From: an uncultured Eubacteriales bacterium
GTDB taxonomy: Bacteria > Bacillota > Clostridia > Oscillospirales > Oscillospiraceae
DNA: 10,334 nt
Reading direction: 5' to 3'
NCBI GenBank assembly: GCA_900551495.1
Contig: URWG01000058.1
Location: 1-10,334, forward strand
Shown: positions 1 through 5,245 of the stretch, piece by piece
Numbering within the stretch: the stretch's first letter is position 1
How the letters are laid out: each line of letters begins with the position of its first letter
The notes under the pieces: generated by a model
The model's database searches: none
Told to the model about the DNA's origin: nothing
Seen by the model: only the letters and a program-made list of their open reading frames with translations
Translations under genes and position numbers: made by a program

Positions 1-17
1 GGGAGCGATTTTATTTA

Positions 18-1436
18 TCAGAGTGCATTGAGGACGGCAAGGAGATAATCCCATGTGCGCCCGACGGAGGCAATGTCCAGCCGCTCGCGGGAGGTGTGGA
101 TGTCGTGCATCTGCGGACCGAAGGATACCGCGTCCAAGCCGGACAGCGCATCGGAGAAGATGCCGCATTCCAGGCCGGCGTGGATCGCCTCGACGACGGG
201 CTTCTTGCCGTAAAGCCGTTCAAAGGTATCGACCATCACCGTGCGCAGACGGGACTCCTTGCGGTATTCCCACGCGGGGTATGCGCCGGATTCGCTGTAG
301 CCTGCGCCGAATTCCGCGCCGATACGCTGTAGCGATTCGATCAGCGCCGCCTTTTCGGTGTTGACCGAGCTGCGGACGGAGAAGGTTATCGTCACACGCG
401 CCTCCTCGGTTTTCAGAATACCGAGATTCAGCGAGGTCTGCACCAGCCCCTCAATGTCGCGGCTCATTGCCCGGACACCGTTCGGGAGCGCGTTCAGCAG
501 CCCGATCACCGCGTCGCTGCTGCTCTGCGTCATGGGGGCAAACGTCGTGTCCGCTCGCTCGCAGAGGAATTGCCCCTGTGTCTCGCCGCTCGGCAGGGTC
601 TTTTTCACCGTTTCCGCCGCCGCGAGGAACGCTGCCTTGGGGTCCGCCGCAGCCACAAGCGCGGTGCAGGCGCGGGGGATGGCGTTGTCCTTGCTGCCGC
701 CGTCCACGGCGATCAGCCGCACGGAAAGACGCTGCAAAAGCTGCGCAAGCACCTTATTGGCATTGGCGCGCCCCTTGTTGATCTCCACGCCGCTGTGCCC
801 GCCGATGAGATTTTGCACCGTCAGCCGCCAAACGCCGTCCGCTGCTCTCTCCTCGCGCTGCACGGGCAGCGTCAGGGTCGAGGTGGCGCCGCCGGCACAG
901 CTCACGGTCAAAATCCCCTCGTCCTCGGAATCGCAGTTGAGCAGCACGCGCCCCTTCAGCAGCGACATATCCAGCGCCGCCGCGCCCAGCATACCGATCT
1001 CCTCATCCACGGTGAACACCGCTTCAAGCGGCGGGTGTGCAATGTCGTCCGCTGCCAGCACCGCAAGCGCGTAGGCGACCGCGATCCCGTCGTCGCCGCC
1101 GAGCGTCGTTCCCTCGGCGAAGATGTAGTTTCCGTCGTGGGCAAGGCGCAGCCCGTCGGTCGCAAAGTCGATGTCACAGTCGGCGTCCTTTTCGCAGACC
1201 ATATCCAGATGTCCCTGCAAAATGACCGTCGGATGCGTCTCGTAGCCCGCCGTTGCGGGCTTGTAAATCACGATGTTATTCGCCGCGTCCTGCACATAGC
1301 GCAGCCCGTGCTCCCGCGCAAAGGCGGCGCAGTAGTCCGAAATGCGCTTGGTATCGCGCGAGCCGTGCGGAATGGCGCACAATGCCTCAAAATATTCCAG
1401 CGCCGCAGTCGGGCGCAGTCCCTCTAATACCTTCAT
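18..1436 (-). CDS. pepD: Cytosolic Xaa-His / non-specific dipeptidase, M20C family (PepD type)
   Basis: Predicted cytosolic metallopeptidase of 472 residues that hydrolyses dipeptides, classically Xaa-His, with two catalytic zinc ions. The family signature is visible in order: QGHLDMV (about 74-80, ligand H76, D78), LGGDDG (112-117, bridging Asp 115), DEEIG (144-148, E145 as general base and E146 as ligand), NCDSED (167-172, ligand D169), NLIGGHSG (209-216, dimerisation-domain His 214) and GPQMHDIHT (440-448, final ligand His, probably H447). Length matches the usual 470-490 residues and nothing essential is missing. The frame extends 22 codons further upstream, but ATG 1434-1436 is preferred because AAAGGAG (complement of 1445-1451) lies 8 bases before it, and the upstream extension would run through the promoter. 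It is transcribed alone in this window, divergently from the zinc-ribbon/phosphatase unit. Family assignment is strong; exact substrate range is inference. Confidence 0.95.
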   Translation of the reverse strand: MKVLEGLRPTAALEYFEALCAIPHGSRDTKRISDYCAAFAREHGLRYVQDAANNIVIYKPATAGYETHPTVILQGHLDMVCEKDADCDIDFATDGLRLAHDGNYIFAEGTTLGGDDGIAVAYALAVLAADDIAHPPLEAVFTVDEEIGMLGAAALDMSLLKGRVLLNCDSEDEGILTVSCAGGATSTLTLPVQREERAADGVWRLTVQNLIGGHSGVEINKGRANANKVLAQLLQRLSVRLIAVDGGSKDNAIPRACTALVAAADPKAAFLAAAETVKKTLPSGETQGQFLCERADTTFAPMTQSSSDAVIGLLNALPNGVRAMSRDIEGLVQTSLNLGILKTEEARVTITFSVRSSVNTEKAALIESLQRIGAEFGAGYSESGAYPAWEYRKESRLRTVMVDTFERLYGKKPVVEAIHAGLECGIFSDALSGLDAVSFGPQMHDIHTSRERLDIASVGRTWDYLLAVLNAL

Positions 1437-1448
1437 AGCCGTTTCTCC

Positions 1449-1471
1449 TTTCGGCGGGGTTGCCGCCGAAA
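1449..1471 (-). promoter_or_regulatory. Perfect 9-bp inverted repeat over the dipeptidase transcription start (operator or leader hairpin)
   Basis: The arms TTTCGGCGG (1449-1457) and CCGCCGAAA (1463-1471) are perfect reverse complements separated by 5 bases. The repeat lies just downstream of the predicted -10 box, covers the expected transcription start, and its start-proximal arm shares three A residues with the AAAGGAG ribosome binding site. It could be a repressor operator, or a hairpin (about 6 GC pairs if transcription begins at 1467-1468) that limits ribosome access. Which of these applies cannot be told from sequence. Confidence 0.5.
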
Positions 1472-1473
1472 AT

Positions 1474-1502
1474 ATTTTAGCACAGTTTTGCGCGGCAGGC
1501 AA
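1474..1502 (-). promoter_or_regulatory. Predicted sigma-A promoter of the dipeptidase gene
   Basis: Read on the minus strand: -35 TTGCCT (1502-1497), a 17-base spacer, then -10 TAAAAT (1479-1474). The -10 is preceded by TGC, giving an extended -10 element. Start of transcription is expected near 1467-1468, leaving a leader of about 31 bases that contains the ribosome binding site. Spacing is ideal and the -10 matches consensus in 5 of 6 positions. No experimental support is available. Confidence 0.65.
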
Positions 1503-1512
1503 CCTTTTCCTC

Positions 1513-1541
1513 TTGCGGCGCGTAGAAATATCGGGTATACT
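1513..1541 (+). promoter_or_regulatory. Candidate promoter P1 of the zinc-ribbon/phosphatase unit
   Basis: TTGCGG (1513-1518), 17-base spacer, TATACT (1536-1541). The -10 matches 5 of 6 consensus bases; the -35 only 3 of 6. Predicted start near 1548 would give a leader of about 26 bases containing AGGAGG (1560-1565), 8 bases before ATG 1574, so it fits conventional translation of the first gene. Confidence 0.4.
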
Positions 1542-1542
1542 G

Positions 1543-1571
1543 TTGACAAACCGGGCAAGAGGAGGGATAAT
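1543..1571 (+). promoter_or_regulatory. Near-consensus promoter P2 sitting on the zinc-ribbon start codon
   Basis: Perfect TTGACA (1543-1548), a 17-base spacer and GATAAT (1566-1571, 5 of 6). By hexamers this is the best promoter match upstream of the unit, yet its start point would fall near 1578, after ATG 1574 and almost on the second in-frame ATG at 1580. The spacer contains the AGGAGG ribosome binding site. It could produce a leaderless message starting at codon 3, or serve only the downstream phosphatase, which has its own ribosome binding site. Confidence 0.4.
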
Positions 1572-1573
1572 CC

Positions 1574-1837
1574 ATGATTATGGACGGCTGTCAGGGCAAG
1601 CCGCGCACGCCCACGCTCAGGGAAAAGGTCTGCCCGCAATGCGGCAACGTAATCGAGATCTTCTCCACGGATACGCAGGTGACCTGCGAAAATTGCGGAT
1701 TTGTTGCGTATAATGATGAATTGAGCTGCGTGCAGTGGTGCAAATACGCCCGTCAATGCGTCGGAGACGAGATGTACGAGCGGATGATGGAAATTGCCGC
1801 GCAGCAGAAGCGGAAACGGAAACAGGAGGACGAATGA
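1574..1837 (+). CDS. Small cysteine-rich zinc-ribbon protein, function unknown
   Basis: An 87-residue soluble protein with no signal peptide or membrane segment. Residues 20-41 hold a CPxC...CExC zinc ribbon (C20, C23, C38, C41), which probably binds one zinc ion. A second cysteine cluster, C52-x3-C56-x5-C62, follows in a segment with W55 and Y58; it could complete another metal site or serve a redox role. The tail (about 75-87) is rich in K, R, Q and E and looks helical or disordered. The start is supported by AGGAGG 8 bases upstream; a second in-frame ATG at 1580 is possible. The stop overlaps the phosphatase start by ATGA, so the two are probably translationally coupled. I recall similar short ribbon proteins in anaerobic Bacillota, but no established function. 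A nucleic-acid or protein-partner role is only a guess. Confidence 0.85.
   Translation: MIMDGCQGKPRTPTLREKVCPQCGNVIEIFSTDTQVTCENCGFVAYNDELSCVQWCKYARQCVGDEMYERMMEIAAQQKRKRKQEDE
1824..1830 (+). promoter_or_regulatory. Ribosome binding site that fixes the phosphatase start
   Basis: AGGAGGA ends 3 bases before ATG 1834, inside the last codons of the zinc-ribbon gene. It selects this start over in-frame codons up to 33 residues upstream, which would place a charged, arginine-rich stretch ahead of the signal peptide. Confidence 0.75.
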
Positions 1838-3813
1838 AACGAAGAATTCTTGCCTTTGCGCTGGCTTTGGCGCTGCTTTGTGCGTTTTTGCCGCTGCGGG
1901 TCGCCGCAGCGGGGACACCTCGGGTCAAAAATATCATCCTTATGGTTCCGGACGGCGGCGGCTTCGGTAATTTTGACCTTGCCGACGCGGTCAAGCGCGG
2001 CGGAGGCGGCATTGCGGGGCAGCGGACGCCCATCACGACGAACGCCATTGCGGGCGAGACGCATGACGGGCTGTACCTTGCCGACTATCTGATCGGAACG
2101 TCGCGCACCCGCTCGTCAGACAGCAGCGTTACAGACTCCGCAGCGGGCGGGACCGCGATCACGAGCGGCTACCGTACCCTCAACGGGCGTGTCGGGCTGG
2201 ACCCGAGCGGCGTCCCGCTGCCCTCGCTCTTAGAGGCGGCGCAGGCGGACGGCAAGGCGACCGGTATCCTCACGACAAGCTACTGGAAGGATGCGACGCC
2301 CGCCTCCGCTGCCGCGCACGTCGAGCACAGAAGCCAAACCGACAAGATCGCCGTTCAAATGCTGCGGCATGACCTCGACATCGTGCTCGGCGGCGGCTCC
2401 GACTGCGATTCAAGCGGCAGTGTTACCGCCGCGCAGCAGGGCTACACCGTCGTCACGGATGCGGCGACGCTTGCCGCTGCGGTCCGACGGGGCGAAAAGC
2501 GAATTTGGAGCCGCTTCGGTGAGGGCAACAAGATCATGACGACCGACCGCAAGCCCTCGAGCCAGCCGACCCTCTTGGAGATGACAAAGGCAGCCATCGA
2601 GGTCCTCTCGACCGACGCGGACGGATTTTTCCTGCTCGTGGAGGGCGGCTGCGTGGACAAAGGTGCCCACGGTCAGGATGCGCGGACGGCTGCGGCGGAG
2701 TATTTGGCGTTTGACGAGGCGTTTGCCTACGCCGTCAACTGGGCAAAGCGGGACGGCAGCACGGCGGTCCTTGCCGTACCCGACCACGACACGGGCGCGC
2801 TGGACGTCAACGATATGGAAAAGGTGCTCCGTGAGCTGAAAAAAGGCGAGAAGCCGACCGACAGCATTACGTGGAACAGACCCGGCGACCATTCGTCGCA
2901 GAATGTCGGCATTTGGTACTACGGACCCGAGGCGGTGCGGGGGACCTTTATGGAAGCCGCCGGTCTGCCGACGGAGGCGGGTACGGTGCGGACGGGCGCG
3001 TTCTACAGCGGGACGACGATCAACGAAGACTACGCGACGGATAACTGCCGCCTTGCCGCGGGACTTGCGGCGATCGCGGGACTGGACATGACGCCCAAGC
3101 GCCTGTTCACGCCCGTGGCGCTGACGACGGAGGGCGTGACGGAGGACAGCGCCGTGCTCACCCTGTCGGACGGCTCTCGGCAGAGCTTCCCCTACGGCAT
3201 TGCGGTCCGCTCCGAGGAGAGCGCGCCGAGGCTGTATCTCCCGGAGATCGTCGCGCGGCGGCTGCAAAACAACGACGCGCCGTTTGCAGACGCGGCGCAG
3301 GGAGCGTGGTACGAGTCTGCCGTGCGCACGGCGTTTTACCGCTTCTGGATGGAGGGCACCGCGGCGGACCGCTTCTCGCCGGAGGAGCCGATGAGCCGCG
3401 CAATGTTCGTGACGGTCCTGTGGCGTATCGCGGGGCAGCCGGACGGTCGCCCGACCGCCTTCACCGACGTGCCGGAGGGAAAGTGGTACAGCAGAGCCGT
3501 CGCGTGGGCGAACGCGGAGGGGATCGTGATCGGCACGAGCCGAACGACCTTCTCCCCGCAGGAGGCGCTGACGCGGGAGCAGCTTGCAACGATCCTGCTG
3601 CGCTACGGTAAGAAAAACGGCATGGTCGGCGCGGAGCGCGGAAGCGTCGGCGATTTTGCCGACGGCAGCTCCGTCAGCCCCTTCGCGCTCGACGCGATGC
3701 GCTGGGCGATCGGCGCCGGCGTCATCAACGGTGCGGACGGCAGGCTCTTGCCGAAGAACAACGCGACCCGCGCCGAGACTGCCGCCGTTTTGGTGCGGTT
3801 TATGAAAACATAA
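1834..3813 (+). CDS. Secreted alkaline phosphatase with three C-terminal SLH anchor domains
   Basis: A 659-residue exported phosphomonoesterase, probably releasing inorganic phosphate from organic esters at the cell surface. A signal peptide occupies residues 1-26 (basic start, hydrophobic core, AAA-G cleavage region). The phosphatase domain spans about 30-420 and keeps every active-site element: D40, nucleophile S102 in TDSAAGGTA, D153-A-T155 followed by PA, E270-GGCVD275-KGAH279, D317-H318-D319, and H353. The D153/T155 pair matches the magnesium site of E. coli PhoA; many other family members have His there. A linker of about 60 residues leads to SLH repeats at roughly 483-533, 543-595 and 607-659, with conserved-type motifs SRAM (521), TREQ (580) and TRAE (645). 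SLH domains normally bind pyruvylated secondary wall polymer, so the enzyme is likely wall-attached rather than free. It follows the zinc-ribbon gene with an ATGA overlap and is followed by a terminator. Regulation by phosphate cannot be judged. Confidence 0.93.
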   Translation: MKRRILAFALALALLCAFLPLRVAAAGTPRVKNIILMVPDGGGFGNFDLADAVKRGGGGIAGQRTPITTNAIAGETHDGLYLADYLIGTSRTRSSDSSVTDSAAGGTAITSGYRTLNGRVGLDPSGVPLPSLLEAAQADGKATGILTTSYWKDATPASAAAHVEHRSQTDKIAVQMLRHDLDIVLGGGSDCDSSGSVTAAQQGYTVVTDAATLAAAVRRGEKRIWSRFGEGNKIMTTDRKPSSQPTLLEMTKAAIEVLSTDADGFFLLVEGGCVDKGAHGQDARTAAAEYLAFDEAFAYAVNWAKRDGSTAVLAVPDHDTGALDVNDMEKVLRELKKGEKPTDSITWNRPGDHSSQNVGIWYYGPEAVRGTFMEAAGLPTEAGTVRTGAFYSGTTINEDYATDNCRLAAGLAAIAGLDMTPKRLFTPVALTTEGVTEDSAVLTLSDGSRQSFPYGIAVRSEESAPRLYLPEIVARRLQNNDAPFADAAQGAWYESAVRTAFYRFWMEGTAADRFSPEEPMSRAMFVTVLWRIAGQPDGRPTAFTDVPEGKWYSRAVAWANAEGIVIGTSRTTFSPQEALTREQLATILLRYGKKNGMVGAERGSVGDFADGSSVSPFALDAMRWAIGAGVINGADGRLLPKNNATRAETAAVLVRFMKT

Positions 3814-3827
3814 GGAAAACAAATATC

Positions 3828-3860
3828 GCGCACGGGGTTGACTGCCCCGTGCGCTTTTTT
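3828..3860 (+). terminator. Rho-independent terminator of the zinc-ribbon/phosphatase unit
   Basis: A perfect 10-bp stem, GCGCACGGGG (3828-3837) and CCCCGTGCGC (3845-3854), with a 7-base loop, is followed at once by six T residues (3855-3860). It begins 15 bases after the phosphatase stop codon. It separates this unit from the flavodiiron gene, whose promoter starts only 3 bases beyond. Confidence 0.93.
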
Positions 3861-3862
3861 GC

Positions 3863-3891
3863 TTGCATCTGCACCTGTTTTCACGTATAAT
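3863..3891 (+). promoter_or_regulatory. Predicted sigma-A promoter of the flavodiiron gene
   Basis: TTGCAT (3863-3868), 17-base spacer, perfect TATAAT (3886-3891). Transcription should begin near 3898, giving a short leader with AAAGGAG (3907-3913) 7 bases before ATG 3921. The element directly abuts the upstream terminator. The same hexamers and spacing recur before the ABC exporter genes. Confidence 0.75.
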
Positions 3892-3920
3892 GATGATACT
3901 ACAGACAAAGGAGAATCGGT

Positions 3921-5066
3921 ATGGACATTACGAGGGACATTCGCTACATCGGCGTCAACGACCGTGAGATCGATCTGTTTGAGGGGCAGTATGTCGTCCC
4001 GAACGGCATGGCATACAATTCCTACGTCATTTCGGACGACAAAATTGCCGTGATGGACACGGTGGACGCACGCTTCGGCGCGCTGTGGCTGGAGCAGCTT
4101 GCCGCCGTGCTGGACGGACGCAAGCCCGACTACCTCATCGTGCAGCACATGGAGCCGGATCATTCCGCCAACATTGCCGCCTTTGCTGCGGCGTATCCTG
4201 AGGCGGCGGTGGTCGGCAATGTCCGTACCTTCGGCATGATCGACGCCTTCTTCGGCAAGAATGCCTGCCCGAACCGCCTGACGGTGGAAAACGGCGGGAC
4301 GCTCTGCCTCGGACGGCACACGCTGACCTTCCTGTTTGCGCCGATGGTGCACTGGCCGGAGGTCATGGTGACATATGATGCGGCGGACCGCGTCCTGTTC
4401 TCCGCCGACGGCTTCGGCAAGTTCGGCGCACTGGACGCGCAGGAGGATTGGGCGTGCGAGGCGCGGCGCTATTACATCGGCATCGTCGGCAAGTACGGCG
4501 CACAGGTGCAGACGCTCCTGAGCAAGGCGGCGGCGCTGGACATTGCGACGATCTGCCCGCTGCACGGTCCCGTGCTGACGGAGAATCTCGGCTACTATCT
4601 CGGGCTGTACCAAACGTGGTCGTCCTACACGCCCGAGGATGAGGGCGTCTGCATTGCCTACACCTCGGTTTACGGGCACACGAAGGCGGCGGTCGAGCTG
4701 CTTGCCGAGAAGCTGCGGGAAAAGGGAAGGACCGTCGTCCTGCACGACCTTGCCCGCTGCGACCGCTCCGAGGCGGTGGAGGACGCGTTCCGATACGATC
4801 GGCTCGTCCTTGCGACGACGACCTATAACGCGGAGATTTTCCCGTTCATGCGGGAGTTCATCTGCGAGCTGACCGAACGGAATTTCCGCAACCGCACGGT
4901 CGGTTTGATCGAAAACGGTTCGTGGGCGCCCACTGCTGCGGGGATCATGCGGCGGATGCTGGAAAAGGCGAAGAATCTGACATGGCTGAATACCGCCGTG
5001 ACTGTCCGCTCTGCCCTTTCCGACGAGAGCCGCGCCCAAATCGCGGCAATGGCGGAGGAGCTGTAA
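3921..5066 (+). CDS. Class A flavodiiron protein (FprA type), O2/NO reductase
   Basis: A 381-residue cytosolic protein of the flavodiiron family, which reduces O2 to water and/or NO to N2O at a non-haem diiron centre using electrons from FMN. The N-terminal metallo-beta-lactamase-like domain (about 1-240) has all expected iron ligands: H76-M-E78-P-D80-H81, H144 in MVHWPE, D163 in SADGFG and H215 in PLHGPV. The C-terminal flavodoxin domain (about 243-381) starts CIAYTSVYGHT, the FMN-phosphate loop at 248-254, with the TTTYNAEIFPF segment at 299-309. There is no fused rubredoxin or flavin reductase domain, so an external donor such as rubredoxin is expected but is not encoded here. Length is close to the usual 390-400 residues. 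The start is supported by a good ribosome binding site and its own promoter. Preference for O2 over NO cannot be told from sequence. Confidence 0.95.
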   Translation: MDITRDIRYIGVNDREIDLFEGQYVVPNGMAYNSYVISDDKIAVMDTVDARFGALWLEQLAAVLDGRKPDYLIVQHMEPDHSANIAAFAAAYPEAAVVGNVRTFGMIDAFFGKNACPNRLTVENGGTLCLGRHTLTFLFAPMVHWPEVMVTYDAADRVLFSADGFGKFGALDAQEDWACEARRYYIGIVGKYGAQVQTLLSKAAALDIATICPLHGPVLTENLGYYLGLYQTWSSYTPEDEGVCIAYTSVYGHTKAAVELLAEKLREKGRTVVLHDLARCDRSEAVEDAFRYDRLVLATTTYNAEIFPFMREFICELTERNFRNRTVGLIENGSWAPTAAGIMRRMLEKAKNLTWLNTAVTVRSALSDESRAQIAAMAEEL

Positions 5067-5087
5067 ATACATTTTTTCCGCCGCACC

Positions 5088-5126
5088 AAGGCTCCCCTGT
5101 GTCAGCGAAGCGCCTGAGGGGGTTGT
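5088..5126. repeat. Repeat-like GC hairpin element (degenerate, possible MITE or intergenic palindromic repeat)
   Basis: The stretch has CTCCCCT near its left end and GAGGGGGTTGT at its right end, with nested pairing: CCCC (5094-5097) with GGGG (5118-5121) and TCAG (5102-5105) with CTGA (5114-5117), the TGTG between being a bulge. From memory it resembles palindromic intergenic repeats common in gut Clostridia genomes. Only one copy is present here, so repeat status is not shown. It has no T-run after the stem and is a poor terminator. Confidence 0.4.
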
Positions 5127-5198
5127 AATCCGTGTCGCAGGCACACCGCCATTCTTCCCCATTCACTGTTTATTATTCACTTAAAAGAACTTATATCA

Positions 5199-5218
5199 GC
5201 GGGCGCTGCGGCGTCCGC
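5199..5218 (+). promoter_or_regulatory. Strong 8-bp hairpin in the leader of the CDF gene
   Basis: GCGGGCGC (5199-5206) and GCGTCCGC (5211-5218) pair over 8 positions with one G-U wobble, closing a TGCG tetraloop. It lies 15 bases before the GGAGG ribosome binding site. No T-run follows, so it is not a standard terminator. It may be a leader structure or an operator half-site pair. Confidence 0.45.
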
Positions 5219-5233
5219 GATGATTCTGTTTTC

Positions 5234-5238
5234 GGAGG
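5234..5238 (+). promoter_or_regulatory. Ribosome binding site that fixes the CDF start
   Basis: GGAGG lies 7 bases before ATG 5246. The reading frame is open back to a GTG at 5132, but that codon has no ribosome binding site and the extra 38 residues are translated repeat-like DNA, so 5246 is preferred. Confidence 0.75.
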
Positions 5239-5245
5239 CGAGGCT

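Larger units (their letters stand above)
5067..5245 (+). other. Intergenic region upstream of the CDF transporter gene
   Basis: A 179-base gap between the flavodiiron and CDF genes. It contains the repeat-like hairpin at 5088-5126, then a markedly AT-richer block (about 5149-5197) with ATTCACT twice (5161-5167 and 5175-5181), and a strong GC hairpin at 5199-5218. TTATAT (5191-5196) could be a -10, but no convincing -35 lies at the right distance. A promoter is expected here but I cannot place it. No manganese (yybP-ykoY) riboswitch motif was recognised. Confidence 0.5.

Noticed and set aside
570..1427. Plus-strand open frame of about 285 codons opposite the dipeptidase
   Set aside because: Shadow of the M20C peptidase coding strand; no domain and no ribosome binding site.
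1735..1833. Upstream in-frame start extending the phosphatase by 33 residues
   Set aside because: It would put a charged segment in front of an excellent signal peptide and overlap the zinc-ribbon gene by about 100 bases; ATG 1834 with AGGAGGA is better.
2410..3822. Minus-strand open frame of about 470 codons opposite the phosphatase
   Set aside because: Arginine- and alanine-rich product without domains; it starts in the intergenic region and mirrors the codon bias of the true gene.
5051..5082. GGCGGA/TCCGCC inverted repeat spanning the flavodiiron stop codon, with T-run at 5072-5077
   Set aside because: The T-run lies inside the loop, not after the stem, and the loop is 20 bases. It does not form an intrinsic terminator, so no convincing terminator is called for this gene.
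3603..5162. Long minus-strand open frame of about 519 codons opposite the phosphatase end and the flavodiiron gene
   Set aside because: It crosses a terminator, a promoter and two well-supported genes on the other strand, and its product shows no recognisable domain. Long antisense frames are expected in GC-rich genes.
5132..5245. Upstream GTG start that would extend the CDF protein by 38 residues
   Set aside because: No ribosome binding site at 5132, and the extension translates repeat-like intergenic DNA; ATG 5246 has a good GGAGG site.
5067..5245. Manganese riboswitch (yybP-ykoY) before the CDF gene
   Set aside because: Looked for because of the predicted substrate, but the conserved motifs of that class are not visible and the gap is short once the repeat-like part is removed.
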